Shown here: positions 17,699 through 26,204 of the stretch, one piece after another
Layout of the letters: the number at the start of each line of letters is the position of its first letter
Numbering within the stretch: position 1 is the first letter of the stretch
NCBI RefSeq assembly: GCF_002531935.1
Contig: NZ_NWSV01000012.1
Span: 106,662 to 170,661, forward strand
Direction of reading: 5' to 3'
DNA length: 64,000 bases
Origin: Rhizobium chutanense
Lineage (GTDB): Bacteria; Pseudomonadota; Alphaproteobacteria; Rhizobiales; Rhizobiaceae
Made by a program: the position numbers and the translations under genes
Notes under the pieces: generated by a model
What the model saw: the letters and a program-made list of their open reading frames with translations, nothing else
Database searches by the model: none
What the model was told of the DNA's origin: nothing

Positions 17699-18937
17699 AT
17701 GCTGAAATCCCTTACCAAGACGCTTCTGGGTGCGGCCTTGATCGGCGCATCCTTTGCCCCGCACGCTTTCGCCGAAACGACGCTGAACGCGCTCTTCATG
17801 GCGCAGGCCGCCTATAGCGAGGCCGATGTGCGCGCCATGACCGACGCATTCGCCAAGGCGAACCCCGATATCAAGGTCAATCTCGAATTCGTCCCCTATG
17901 AAGGCCTGCACGACAAGACGGTTCTGGCGCAGGGTTCCGGCGGCGGTTACGACGTCGTGCTCTTCGACGTCATCTGGCCGGCCGAATACGCTTCCAACAA
18001 GGTGCTGGTCGACGTCTCCTCGCGCATCACCGACGAGATGAAGAAGGGCGTGCTGCCGGGCGCCTGGACCACCGTGCAATATGACGGCAAATATTACGGC
18101 ATGCCGTGGATCCTCGACACCAAATACCTGTTCTACAACAAGGAAATCCTCGAAAAGGCCGGCATCAAGGCGCCACCGAAAACCTGGGACGAGCTGACCG
18201 AGCAGGCCAAGACGATCAAGGACAAGGGTCTGCTCGCCACGCCGATCGCCTGGAGCTGGTCGCAGGCCGAAGCCGCGATCTGCGACTACACCACGCTGGT
18301 CAGCGCCTATGGCGGCGACTTCCTCAAGGAGGGCAAGCCGGCCTTCCAGACCGGCGGCGGTCTCGATGCGCTGAAATACATGGTTTCCAGCTATGCCTCC
18401 GGCCTGACCAACCCGAACTCCAAGGAATTCCTGGAAGAGGACGTCCGTAAGGTCTTCGAAAACGGTGATGCCGCTTTCGCTTTGAACTGGACCTACATGT
18501 ACAACATGGCCAACGACCCGAAGGACAGCAAGGTCGCGGGCAAGGTCGGCGTCGTGCCGGCCCCTGGTGTCACCGGCAAGAGCGAGGCTTCGGCCGTCAA
18601 CGGCTCGATGGGCCTCGGCATCACCTCCGCCAGCCAGCATCCCGATGAGGCCTGGAAATACATCGCCTTCATGACCTCGCAGGCCACGCAGAACGCCTAT
18701 GCCAAGCTCAGCCTGCCGATCTGGGCATCCTCTTACCAGGATCCGGCCGTTATCAAAGGGCAGGAAGAGCTGATCTCCGCCGCCAAGGTCGGCCTTGCTG
18801 CCATGTATCCGCGCCCGACGACGCCGAAATATCAGGAGCTTTCGACCGCGCTGCAGCAGGCGATCCAGGAATCGCTGCTCGGCCAGTCCTCTCCCGAGGA
18901 TGCGCTGAAGTCGGCAGCCGACAATAGCGGCCTCTGA
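17699..18937 (+). CDS. Sugar ABC transporter substrate-binding protein (family 1)
   Basis: A periplasmic binding protein of 412 aa, CUT1 type. The signal peptide is MLKSLTKTLLGAALIGASFA followed by PHAFA and the cleavage site. The mature part has the family's NPDIKVNLEFVPYEGLHDKTVLAQGSGG start and the hinge segments GKYYGMPWILDTKYLFYNKEIL and AFALNWTYMYNM. The ATG at 17699 follows GGAGG by five bases; upstream in-frame ATGs would spoil the signal peptide. It is the first gene of a six-gene plus-strand operon, with a GC hairpin between it and the permease genes. Confidence 0.92.
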   Translation: MLKSLTKTLLGAALIGASFAPHAFAETTLNALFMAQAAYSEADVRAMTDAFAKANPDIKVNLEFVPYEGLHDKTVLAQGSGGGYDVVLFDVIWPAEYASNKVLVDVSSRITDEMKKGVLPGAWTTVQYDGKYYGMPWILDTKYLFYNKEILEKAGIKAPPKTWDELTEQAKTIKDKGLLATPIAWSWSQAEAAICDYTTLVSAYGGDFLKEGKPAFQTGGGLDALKYMVSSYASGLTNPNSKEFLEEDVRKVFENGDAAFALNWTYMYNMANDPKDSKVAGKVGVVPAPGVTGKSEASAVNGSMGLGITSASQHPDEAWKYIAFMTSQATQNAYAKLSLPIWASSYQDPAVIKGQEELISAAKVGLAAMYPRPTTPKYQELSTALQQAIQESLLGQSSPEDALKSAADNSGL

Positions 18938-18952
18938 GCCCGGCATGAAACC

Positions 18953-18977
18953 CCGGGCGGCGTCCGCCGCCGCCCGG
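18953..18977 (+). terminator. GC-rich intercistronic hairpin after binding-protein gene
   Basis: CCGGGCGGCG (18953-18962) pairs perfectly with CGCCGCCCGG (18968-18977) around a 5-base loop. There is no T-run, so it probably protects the binding-protein mRNA or attenuates read-through into the permease genes rather than ending transcription completely. Confidence 0.55.
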
Positions 18978-19010
18978 CCCGCAATCCTATGAATAAAAAG
19001 GGTCGCCTCG

Positions 19011-19895
19011 ATGTCGGGCACTTGGCTGACAACCCGCGCGTGGCTTTTGATGCTGCCGCTTCTCGTGGTGATGATCTCGGTGATCGGCTGGCCTCTGGTC
19101 GATACGGTCGGCCTCTCCTTCACCGATGCCAAGCTGGTCGGCACGCAAGGAAACTTCGTCGGCATCGACAATTACGCAAAGATGCTCTCCGGCTCGAATT
19201 TCCAGCGCACCCTCATCACCACCGCATGGTTCGCGATCGTCTCGGTCGCCGCCGAAATGGTGATCGGCGTCCTTGCCGCCCTGCTCTTGAACCAGCAATT
19301 CCGCGGCCGCACCGCGCTGCGTGCCCTGATGATCCTGCCCTGGGCGCTGCCGACGGTCGTCAACGCCACGCTGTGGCGGCTGATCTATAATCCGGAATAC
19401 GGCGCGCTGAACGCCGCGCTGACCCAACTCGGCCTGCTCGACGCCTATCGCTCCTGGCTCGGCGAGCCGGGCACGGCGCTCGCCGCCCTCATCGTCGCCG
19501 ACTGCTGGAAGAATTTTCCGCTGGTGGCGCTGATCGCGCTCGCCGCCCTCCAGGCCGTGCCACGCGACATCACCGCCGCCTCGCTGGTCGACGGCGCCGG
19601 CGCTTTCGCCCGCTTCCGCTTCGTCATTCTGCCCTATCTCGCCGGCCCGCTGATGGTGGCGCTGGTGCTGCGCACGATCGAGGCCTTCAAGGTGTTCGAC
19701 ATCATCTGGGTCATGACCCGCGGCGGCCCGGCCAACAGCACGCGCACCCTGTCGATCCTGGTCTATCAGGAAGCCTTCTCCTTCCAGCGGGCGGGTTCCG
19801 GCGCGTCGCTCGCCTTGATCGTCACGCTGCTGGTGACGCTGCTGGCCGCCGGCTACGCGGCGCTGGTGCGCAAGACCGCCGGGAGTGCGGCCTGA
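19011..19895 (+). CDS. Sugar ABC transporter permease (MalF/UgpA-like)
   Basis: A 294-aa inner-membrane permease. TM1 lies in AWLLMLPLLVVMISVIGWPLVDTVGLSF, and the EAA loop is DITAASLVDGAGAFARFRFVILPYLAGP. Six helices are predicted. An AAGGG sequence lies eight bases before the start. Its stop overlaps the next permease start by one base (TGATG), implying translational coupling. Confidence 0.92.
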   Translation: MSGTWLTTRAWLLMLPLLVVMISVIGWPLVDTVGLSFTDAKLVGTQGNFVGIDNYAKMLSGSNFQRTLITTAWFAIVSVAAEMVIGVLAALLLNQQFRGRTALRALMILPWALPTVVNATLWRLIYNPEYGALNAALTQLGLLDAYRSWLGEPGTALAALIVADCWKNFPLVALIALAALQAVPRDITAASLVDGAGAFARFRFVILPYLAGPLMVALVLRTIEAFKVFDIIWVMTRGGPANSTRTLSILVYQEAFSFQRAGSGASLALIVTLLVTLLAAGYAALVRKTAGSAA

Positions 19896-20740
19896 TGGAA
19901 CGCCAAAGCCCGCTCTTTTCGGTCTTCATATATGTCTGCGCGCTGCTGCTTGCCGCGGTCATCCTGGCGCCGATCCTGTGGCTCTTCATCATGAGCATCT
20001 CGCCGGCCGCCGATCTTGCCGCAAAACCGCTGCGCTGGTGGCCGCAGGCGGTGGATTTCTCGCGCTACGCCGTGCTGCTCGCGACGCTCGAAAACAGCGC
20101 CGGCGCCGCCTTCACCTCGTCGCTGCGCAACAGCATCGAGGTGGCGGGCATGGCAACGATCGCCGCCATCGCACTCGCCATTCCGGCCGGCTGGGCGGTG
20201 TCGCGCACGCCCTCTGTCGGATGGTCGCTGTCGATGGTGATCGCCACCTACATGCTGCCGCCGGTGGCGCTCGCCGTGCCGCTCTATATGGGCCTTTCCC
20301 ATCTCGGCATGCTGAACAATGTCTTCGGCCTTGCGCTCGTCTATTTGACGATCCTCGCCCCCTTCACCACCTGGCTGATGAAATCAGGCTTCGATTCCAT
20401 ACCGCGCGAGATCGAATCCGCCGCGATGATCGACGGCGCCGGCCTGTTCCAGACGCTCAGGATCATCACGCTGCCGCTCGCCGCCCCGGTGGTCGCAACG
20501 TCGAGCCTCTTCGCATTCCTACTGGCCTGGGATGAATTCTTCTATGCGCTGCTCTTCACCTCGGACCAGCGCGCCAAGACGCTGACCGTCGCCATTGCCG
20601 ATCTCGCCGGCGGCCGCGTTTCCGATTACGGACTGATCGCCACGGCAGGCGTGCTCGCCGCCCTGCCCCCGGTGCTGATCGGTCTCGTCATGCAACGCGC
20701 CCTGATTTCCGGGCTCACCAGCGGCGGCGTCAAGGGATGA
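19895..20740 (+). CDS. Sugar ABC transporter permease (MalG/UgpE-like)
   Basis: A 281-aa permease, partner of the preceding one. Its TM1 is SVFIYVCALLLAAVILAPILWLFIMSIS. The EAA loop PREIESAAMIDGAGLFQTLRIITLPLAAP contacts the ATPase. The stop overlaps the start of the SIS-domain gene by four bases (ATGA), so catabolic enzyme and transporter are made from one message. Confidence 0.92.
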   Translation: MERQSPLFSVFIYVCALLLAAVILAPILWLFIMSISPAADLAAKPLRWWPQAVDFSRYAVLLATLENSAGAAFTSSLRNSIEVAGMATIAAIALAIPAGWAVSRTPSVGWSLSMVIATYMLPPVALAVPLYMGLSHLGMLNNVFGLALVYLTILAPFTTWLMKSGFDSIPREIESAAMIDGAGLFQTLRIITLPLAAPVVATSSLFAFLLAWDEFFYALLFTSDQRAKTLTVAIADLAGGRVSDYGLIATAGVLAALPPVLIGLVMQRALISGLTSGGVKG

Positions 20741-21759
20741 ACATGACAGAAGAAACAATCCGGCCGGCCGGACTGGCCGCGATCGACCGCGAAATGGCCC
20801 GCCAGCACGCCGATGCGCTCGCCTCCTATGAAGCCGCCCGGCCGATGGCCGCACGAGCCGCCGCCTCGCTGAAGAAAACCGGCCGGCTGCTGCTTCTCGG
20901 CATGGGCGGCTCGCATGCCGTCAACCGCGCCGTCGAGCCGCTTTATCGCGCCCTCGGCATCGACGCCGTCGCCCTGCCGCTGTCCGAGCAACTCGGTCAG
21001 CCACTGCCGATCGCCGGCAGGACGATCTTCGTCACCTCGCAATCCGGCGAAAGCGCCGAAGTCCTGCGCTGGTTCGACGAAACCGGCGGCACCGAGGACA
21101 CCTTCGGCCTGACCCTCGAAGGCAGCTCGTTCCTCGCCAGAACCGCCCCGTCGCTGATCGGCAGCGGCGGCACCGAACTTGCTTTTGCCGCCACCCGCAG
21201 CCTGACGGTGACCTTCGCCTTGCATCTGGCAATCCTCGCGGCCCTCGGCGAAGACGCCGCGGCGGCCCTGGCCGCCCTCGCAGCGCCCGAAGACCATGAC
21301 ATCACGGCCGCCCTCGCCGCCCTCGAAAACGTCGCGACCGTCGTGACGTCGGGCCGCCGGCTGCAGGGCGTCGCCGAGGCGCTCGCGCTCGGATTGACCG
21401 AATTGTCGCGTCGTCCCTGCTTCTCGCTCGAAGGCGGTCAGTTGCGTCATGGGCCGATGGAGATGCTGGGGCCGGAGATCGGCCTCGTACTGTTCCGCGG
21501 CCTGGACGAGACGGCCGGCCTGGTGACTGTTATGGCGACCTCCGCCGTCGAGACCGGCGCCCCGGTCATCCTGTTCGACGCATCCGGGCAAGCACCGGTC
21601 GCGGGCGCGGTGACGATCCGCTTTGCACCGGCAACCGGACTTGCAGCAATCTTCGCCATGCTGCCGGTCGCCCAGCGATTGATGATCGCCTTTGCCGACG
21701 CCCGCGTCGAAGATGCCGGCACACCGGTCCGTTCAACCAAGATTACCCGGAGTGAATGA
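20737..21759 (+). CDS. SIS-domain sugar-phosphate isomerase/deaminase or deglycase
   Basis: A 340-aa double-SIS protein related to the isomerase half of GlmS, AgaS and the fructosamine-6-phosphate deglycase FrlB. The first SIS domain has LLLGMGGSHAVNRAVEPLY and the phosphate loop TSQSGESAEVLRW. The second domain has the catalytic-type segment SLEGGQLRHGPMEMLGP, where the Glu and His match the FrlB/GlmS active site. There is no N-terminal glutaminase domain, so it is not glucosamine synthase. It lies between the permeases and a PfkB kinase, in the order expected if the kinase product is its substrate. Amino-sugar-phosphate deamination and Amadori deglycation are the two best options. Confidence 0.85.
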   Translation: MNMTEETIRPAGLAAIDREMARQHADALASYEAARPMAARAAASLKKTGRLLLLGMGGSHAVNRAVEPLYRALGIDAVALPLSEQLGQPLPIAGRTIFVTSQSGESAEVLRWFDETGGTEDTFGLTLEGSSFLARTAPSLIGSGGTELAFAATRSLTVTFALHLAILAALGEDAAAALAALAAPEDHDITAALAALENVATVVTSGRRLQGVAEALALGLTELSRRPCFSLEGGQLRHGPMEMLGPEIGLVLFRGLDETAGLVTVMATSAVETGAPVILFDASGQAPVAGAVTIRFAPATGLAAIFAMLPVAQRLMIAFADARVEDAGTPVRSTKITRSE

Positions 21760-22689
21760 ATGCGGCCGCTTGCAGTCATCGGCAACGTCAACGTCGACCT
21801 GATTCTCGGACCGGCCGCCCCCTGGCCGAAAGCCGGGACGGAGATCATCGTCGATCACGACGAGCTCAGGGTCGGCGGCTCCGCCGGCAACAGCGCACTC
21901 GCCTGGCAGGCACTCGGCATCGAATTCGAAATCGCCGCCAATATCGGCAGCGACCAGTTCGGCCGCTGGCTGGCCGAAGCCTTCGGCCACCGTTCCGAGA
22001 AGTGGCCGGTCCGTCCCGAGCAGACGACACTCTCCGTCGGCATCACTCATCCGGACGGCGAGCGCACCTTCTTCACGACGCGGGGCCACCTGCCGCGCTT
22101 CAGCCTCGCCGACGTCTTCGCCGTCATCGACGGAGAAAGTCTCCGCGGCGGTTATGCGCTGCTCTGCGGCGGTTTCCTCACCGACGATCTGACGCGCCAG
22201 TACGACGCCTTCTTCGACTGGGCCGAGAGCCACGATATCACCATTGCGCTCGACACCGGTTGGCCGCTTGACGGCTGGACGAAGGAGAATTGCACAGCGA
22301 CCCGCGCCTGGCTTTCGCGCAGCGGCATCGCCCTGTTCAACGAGGTCGAGACCACGACGCTTGCCGGCCTCACTGATCCGATTGAGGCCGCCCGTGAGAT
22401 CCGGTCCCACATGCCTTCAGGCGCGATCGTGGTCGTCAAGCGCGGTCCCGACGGCGCCATTGCGATCGGGCCGGACGGGCTGCCGGTGTCGGTGGCTGCA
22501 CCCGTTGTCGCAGTTATCGATACGATCGGTGCCGGCGACGTCTTCAACGCCGCCTTCCTCGCGGCACTGGCAAAGGATGAGCCTTTGATTTCTTGCCTGG
22601 GGGCGGGAACGGAGGTTGCCTCGCGCGCCATCTCCACCCTGCCCCGCAGCTATAGCGGCCCGGCCTCTCCTCAGGAGCCTCTGTCATGA
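21760..22689 (+). CDS. PfkB-family carbohydrate kinase
   Basis: A ribokinase-fold sugar kinase of 309 aa. The N-terminal VIGNVNVDLILGP and GGSAGNSALAWQALG are the first PfkB signature, and DTIGAGDVFNAAFLAALA contains the second, with the catalytic Asp and anion-hole GAGD. It begins directly after the stop of the SIS gene (no gap). Paired with a SIS enzyme it resembles FrlD, the fructoselysine 6-kinase, but PfkB kinases act on many sugars and sequence alone does not settle the substrate. Confidence 0.9.
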   Translation: MRPLAVIGNVNVDLILGPAAPWPKAGTEIIVDHDELRVGGSAGNSALAWQALGIEFEIAANIGSDQFGRWLAEAFGHRSEKWPVRPEQTTLSVGITHPDGERTFFTTRGHLPRFSLADVFAVIDGESLRGGYALLCGGFLTDDLTRQYDAFFDWAESHDITIALDTGWPLDGWTKENCTATRAWLSRSGIALFNEVETTTLAGLTDPIEAAREIRSHMPSGAIVVVKRGPDGAIAIGPDGLPVSVAAPVVAVIDTIGAGDVFNAAFLAALAKDEPLISCLGAGTEVASRAISTLPRSYSGPASPQEPLS

Positions 22690-23759
22690 GCGCGCTCGAC
22701 ATCCAGAACATCCGCAAGACCTATGGCGAGGTCGAAACGTTGAAAGGCATCGACATCGCGCTGGAAAGCGGCGAATTCCTCGTGCTGCTCGGCTCGTCGG
22801 GCTGCGGCAAGTCCACGCTGCTGAACATCATTGCCGGCCTTGCCGAGGCATCGAGCGGCGATGTCAGGATCGGCGGGCGCTCGGTACTCGGCGTGCATCC
22901 GAAGGACCGCGACATCGCCATGGTCTTTCAATCCTACGCGCTCTATCCCAATCTGACGGTGCACCGGAATATCGGCTTCGGCCTGGAAATGCGTAAAGTT
23001 CCGGCGGCCGTGCGCGACAAGGCCGTGCGCGATGCGGCAAAACTCCTGCAGATCGAAAACCTGCTCGACCGCAAGCCAAGCCAGCTTTCCGGCGGCCAGC
23101 GCCAGCGCGTGGCGATCGGCCGGGCGCTGGTGCGCAAGCCGGAGGTCTTCCTGTTTGACGAGCCGCTCTCCAATCTCGACGCCAAGCTGCGAATGGAGAT
23201 GCGCACCGAGATCAAGCGGCTGCATCAGATGCTGAAGACGACCGTCGTCTACGTCACCCATGACCAGATCGAGGCGATGACGCTGGCAAGCCGCATCGCC
23301 GTCATGCGCGACGGCCGCATCGAGCAGCTGGGCACGCCGGAGGAAATCTATAACCACCCGGCAACGCTCTATGTCGCCACCTTCGTCGGCGCCCCACCGA
23401 TGAACCTGCTGAAGGCGACGGTGCGCGACGGCCGCCTGGCGCTTTCGGGTTCCGATGCCAGCCTACCCCTACCCGCCCGTTTTCACGATGCCGCCGTCAA
23501 TGGCCGCGATTTCGTCCTCGGCATCCGTCCCGAAGCGCTCCGCACCGACGGCGCGGGCGCGTCGATCGATGCGACCCTTGAAGTCGCGGAGTTGACCGGC
23601 CCGGAATTGGTCGTCACCGCCCTTGCCGGAAATCAGCGCCTGACGGCCTGCCTGCCGCCCCGCACGCCGATCCGCGACAACGAACAGCTCACGCTCTTCT
23701 TCGAAGAGGAGGCAATGCATCTCTTCGATCCGCAAACCGGCCTGAGTTGCCTTCGTTAG
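22686..23759 (+). CDS. Sugar ABC transporter ATPase (MalK/UgpC family)
   Basis: A 357-aa ATPase with Walker A GSSGCGKST, signature LSGGQRQRVAIG, Walker B VFLFDEPLSNLD, the VTHDQ switch, and a C-terminal TOBE region (FVLGIRPEAL). AGGAG lies eight bases before the ATG, which overlaps the kinase stop by four bases. It completes the CUT1 importer of this operon, which ends here and converges on the GH16 gene (6-bp gap). Confidence 0.93.
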   Translation: MSALDIQNIRKTYGEVETLKGIDIALESGEFLVLLGSSGCGKSTLLNIIAGLAEASSGDVRIGGRSVLGVHPKDRDIAMVFQSYALYPNLTVHRNIGFGLEMRKVPAAVRDKAVRDAAKLLQIENLLDRKPSQLSGGQRQRVAIGRALVRKPEVFLFDEPLSNLDAKLRMEMRTEIKRLHQMLKTTVVYVTHDQIEAMTLASRIAVMRDGRIEQLGTPEEIYNHPATLYVATFVGAPPMNLLKATVRDGRLALSGSDASLPLPARFHDAAVNGRDFVLGIRPEALRTDGAGASIDATLEVAELTGPELVVTALAGNQRLTACLPPRTPIRDNEQLTLFFEEEAMHLFDPQTGLSCLR

Positions 23760-23765
23760 CGATAT

Positions 23766-24593
23766 TCAATTCGCCGCGTCGACGGGTTTCCGCTTGTAAA
23801 CGTGGATATAGTCGACGAGCAAAATCGAAGGGTTCGGCGTTTCATCGATCGGCCAGCCCGAGCCCAGCGCCAGATTCACCAGCGGATAAAACGGCATGTG
23901 GAATTCCTTCGGCGTGTCGAAGCTCCAGATGAACTGACGGTCGAAGTAGAAGCTCGTCTTGTCGGCTTGGATATCGACGCCGTAGGTGTGATAGTCGCTG
24001 TTCAAAATCCCGTCCTGGACCTTGTTCCAATAGCCGCCGGTGGTGTTCTGGCCGCCTTGGCTCTGACGCCAGATATGGAAGCCCATGCTGAATTCGTAGG
24101 GCGCGCGTCCATAATATTCCAGGACGTCGATTTCGGCGGTGTATTTCGTCCGGTCGAGCCCGATGAGCCAGAATGCCGGCCACACGCCCTTGCCCGGCGG
24201 CAGCTTCATCCGCGCTTCGAAATAGCCGAACTGCTGCGAAAAACCTTCCCCCTTCGGGTTCACCGACGACAGCAGACCCGAGCGCCATGTGCCGTCGGCC
24301 TCCTTGCGCGCTTCGATCTTCAGAATTCCCTGATCTGTCGTAAACGGAAAGCCGGGGGCCGGATCGGTGAAACGGGCATCGCCGAAGTCGCCGTTCCAGG
24401 GCGTATGGGCAATCCAGCGGGAGCTTTTCTCTCCCCAGGCCGAAACGTCGAGGCTGTCGAAACTCTCCTCGAACGTCAGCTGGTATGCATTGATATTGAG
24501 CGGTTCCTGGGCGACACTCGGCCGGCCCGGCAACGCTCCCAGGCCGAGAACGACGAGCAAACCCAAAGCCTTGGAAGATATTCCGTACCGCAT
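23766..24593 (-). CDS. Secreted glycoside hydrolase family 16 (beta-glycanase)
   Basis: A 275-aa GH16 enzyme. The signal peptide is MRYGISSKALGLLVVLGLGA plus a short PGRPSVAQE tail. The catalytic signature EIDVLE (about residues 154-159) contains nucleophile, Asp helper and acid/base. Other landmarks are FGYFEARMKLPPGKGVWPAFWL and the ending LVDYIHVYKRK. Such enzymes (ExoK, ExsH, PlyA-type in rhizobia) cut endo-beta-1,3/1,4 links in exopolysaccharide and set its chain length. The start at 24593 has GGAGGAG four bases upstream. It is the last gene of the minus-strand polysaccharide operon, so it probably trims the polymer made by this locus. Confidence 0.9.
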   Translation of the reverse strand: MRYGISSKALGLLVVLGLGALPGRPSVAQEPLNINAYQLTFEESFDSLDVSAWGEKSSRWIAHTPWNGDFGDARFTDPAPGFPFTTDQGILKIEARKEADGTWRSGLLSSVNPKGEGFSQQFGYFEARMKLPPGKGVWPAFWLIGLDRTKYTAEIDVLEYYGRAPYEFSMGFHIWRQSQGGQNTTGGYWNKVQDGILNSDYHTYGVDIQADKTSFYFDRQFIWSFDTPKEFHMPFYPLVNLALGSGWPIDETPNPSILLVDYIHVYKRKPVDAAN

Positions 24594-24643
24594 TCCGCTC
24601 CTCCGAAAACGCCAAACCAATCGCTGGACTGCACTTGTCTCGA

Positions 24644-26125
24644 TCATGAAGTCAGAACCCCGTTTCGTCGCGGCATGAGCCTTTGAACGATGATGGTCTC
24701 GATGCCGTCAGGCCTGCCGGCGATCTGCCACACGAGCAATCCAAAAGCCCAGAAGATCGCCGCTGCCGCCCCGCCGCAAAGCGCCAGGCTGACGACAAGG
24801 TTGAGGCCGACAGGCATGGCGGCGAGCATCGGCTCGGCCCAGAGCAGGAAAGCGATCATCGGCACGCTCGCGGCCAGCGGCCGGCAAAACGAATTCAGCT
24901 GCGCGGCAAAACTCGCGCCGATCAGCCGCCGCGTGATAACAAGCGATGCGCCATAGGCGACGAGGACTGCCACGACACGTGCGCCGAGGGCCCCCGCCAC
25001 CTGAAAATAGGCGATGCCCAGGACGGTGACCGGAGCCCTGACGGCAAACTCGACAAACATCCTGAGAGCGACATAACGGGTATTGTTCATCACCATGGCC
25101 AATGGCGGCATCATGTTGGTGGGAAGGCCGAGCAGGCTGACAAGGCACAGCCATTGCAGGATCGGCGCGGACGATGCCCATTTCTCTCCGACAAGGATCC
25201 GCACGGTCGGCTCGGCAAGAAGGGCGAGCGCGATGAGAATGGGCGCCGCGACGAAGGTGATCGCATTGGTCGCCTTGAGATAGGCGACGACCAGGTTGCG
25301 GCGGTCTTCGACAGTGGAGAATGCCGCCATCAGCGGACGCAGCAACGGCCCGACGAAGGTCTGGTATGGAATGCCGGCGATATTGTCGGCGACGCTGAAG
25401 GCGCCGAAGGTCGACAGACCGGTAAAACGCGGTAGCAGCAGCCGGTCCAGCTGCCAATTGATCGAATTCAGCACCTGCGACACGGTATTCCAGCTGATCA
25501 TGTCCTGAAAATGCTTCCATTCGGAAAGGCTGAATGTCGGCCGCATCGGCGCAAAGACATAGGACGTAATCATCGCCGCGGTCGGGCCGGCGACCGCTCC
25601 GATCGCCAGCCCCCAATAGCTGCCCGTTGCCACAGCTACCCCTACCCCGAACAGCAATGTCGATCCCTTGGCAATGAGATCGAGCGCGAATTCGCGTTTG
25701 AAATCGAACCGCTGCATGAAAAGAACCATGCGCGGACTGATCGTACTGCGCATGGCGGGCGCGATCGAGAGAACGGCGACAAGGGCGAAAAGCCGGGAAT
25801 CGTCGTAGATCAGCGCCATCGGCCAGGAGATGATCATCATCAGCAGGCTGATGGCGAGCCCTCTCAGCATGCTGAGCGTGAAGGCCGTGGCGAACATCTC
25901 GTCCGAGGGCGACGGCTGGCGCATCAGGGCCTGCGTCAACGGCAGGTCCAGGATCGCCTCGACGATGACCAGCACCGAGGTCGCGATGGCGACCAGGCCG
26001 AAATCCGCCGGGCTCAACAGCCGTGCCAGGACAAGCAGGCTGACGAAATCGAGCATCCGCGCCAGGAACTTTCCGCTGATGGTCCAGATGCTCGCCGTCG
26101 CCGTCCTCTCAGATACGCTTGACAT
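24644..26125 (-). CDS. Oligosaccharide flippase (Wzx/MOP family)
   Basis: A 493-aa protein with about 12-14 hydrophobic helices. It starts ASIWTISGKFLARMLDFVSLLVLARLLSPADFGLVAIATSV, which is typical of the polysaccharide-transport MOP family (Wzx, ExoT). It should flip undecaprenyl-linked repeat units across the inner membrane. The Shine-Dalgarno match is weak (GAGGA about 14 bases upstream), so translation may depend on read-through from the preceding glycosyltransferase gene 80 bp away. ExoT-like naming is possible but the substrate polymer is unknown. Confidence 0.88.
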   Translation of the reverse strand: MSSVSERTATASIWTISGKFLARMLDFVSLLVLARLLSPADFGLVAIATSVLVIVEAILDLPLTQALMRQPSPSDEMFATAFTLSMLRGLAISLLMMIISWPMALIYDDSRLFALVAVLSIAPAMRSTISPRMVLFMQRFDFKREFALDLIAKGSTLLFGVGVAVATGSYWGLAIGAVAGPTAAMITSYVFAPMRPTFSLSEWKHFQDMISWNTVSQVLNSINWQLDRLLLPRFTGLSTFGAFSVADNIAGIPYQTFVGPLLRPLMAAFSTVEDRRNLVVAYLKATNAITFVAAPILIALALLAEPTVRILVGEKWASSAPILQWLCLVSLLGLPTNMMPPLAMVMNNTRYVALRMFVEFAVRAPVTVLGIAYFQVAGALGARVVAVLVAYGASLVITRRLIGASFAAQLNSFCRPLAASVPMIAFLLWAEPMLAAMPVGLNLVVSLALCGGAAAAIFWAFGLLVWQIAGRPDGIETIIVQRLMPRRNGVLTS

Positions 26126-26204
26126 GATTTATTTATCTAATCCTCGTCGAGGGTTTGGGATGGCTTCGGTGGCAGCGGCGGGGCAGAGAGCTCCGCCCCT
26201 CCCG

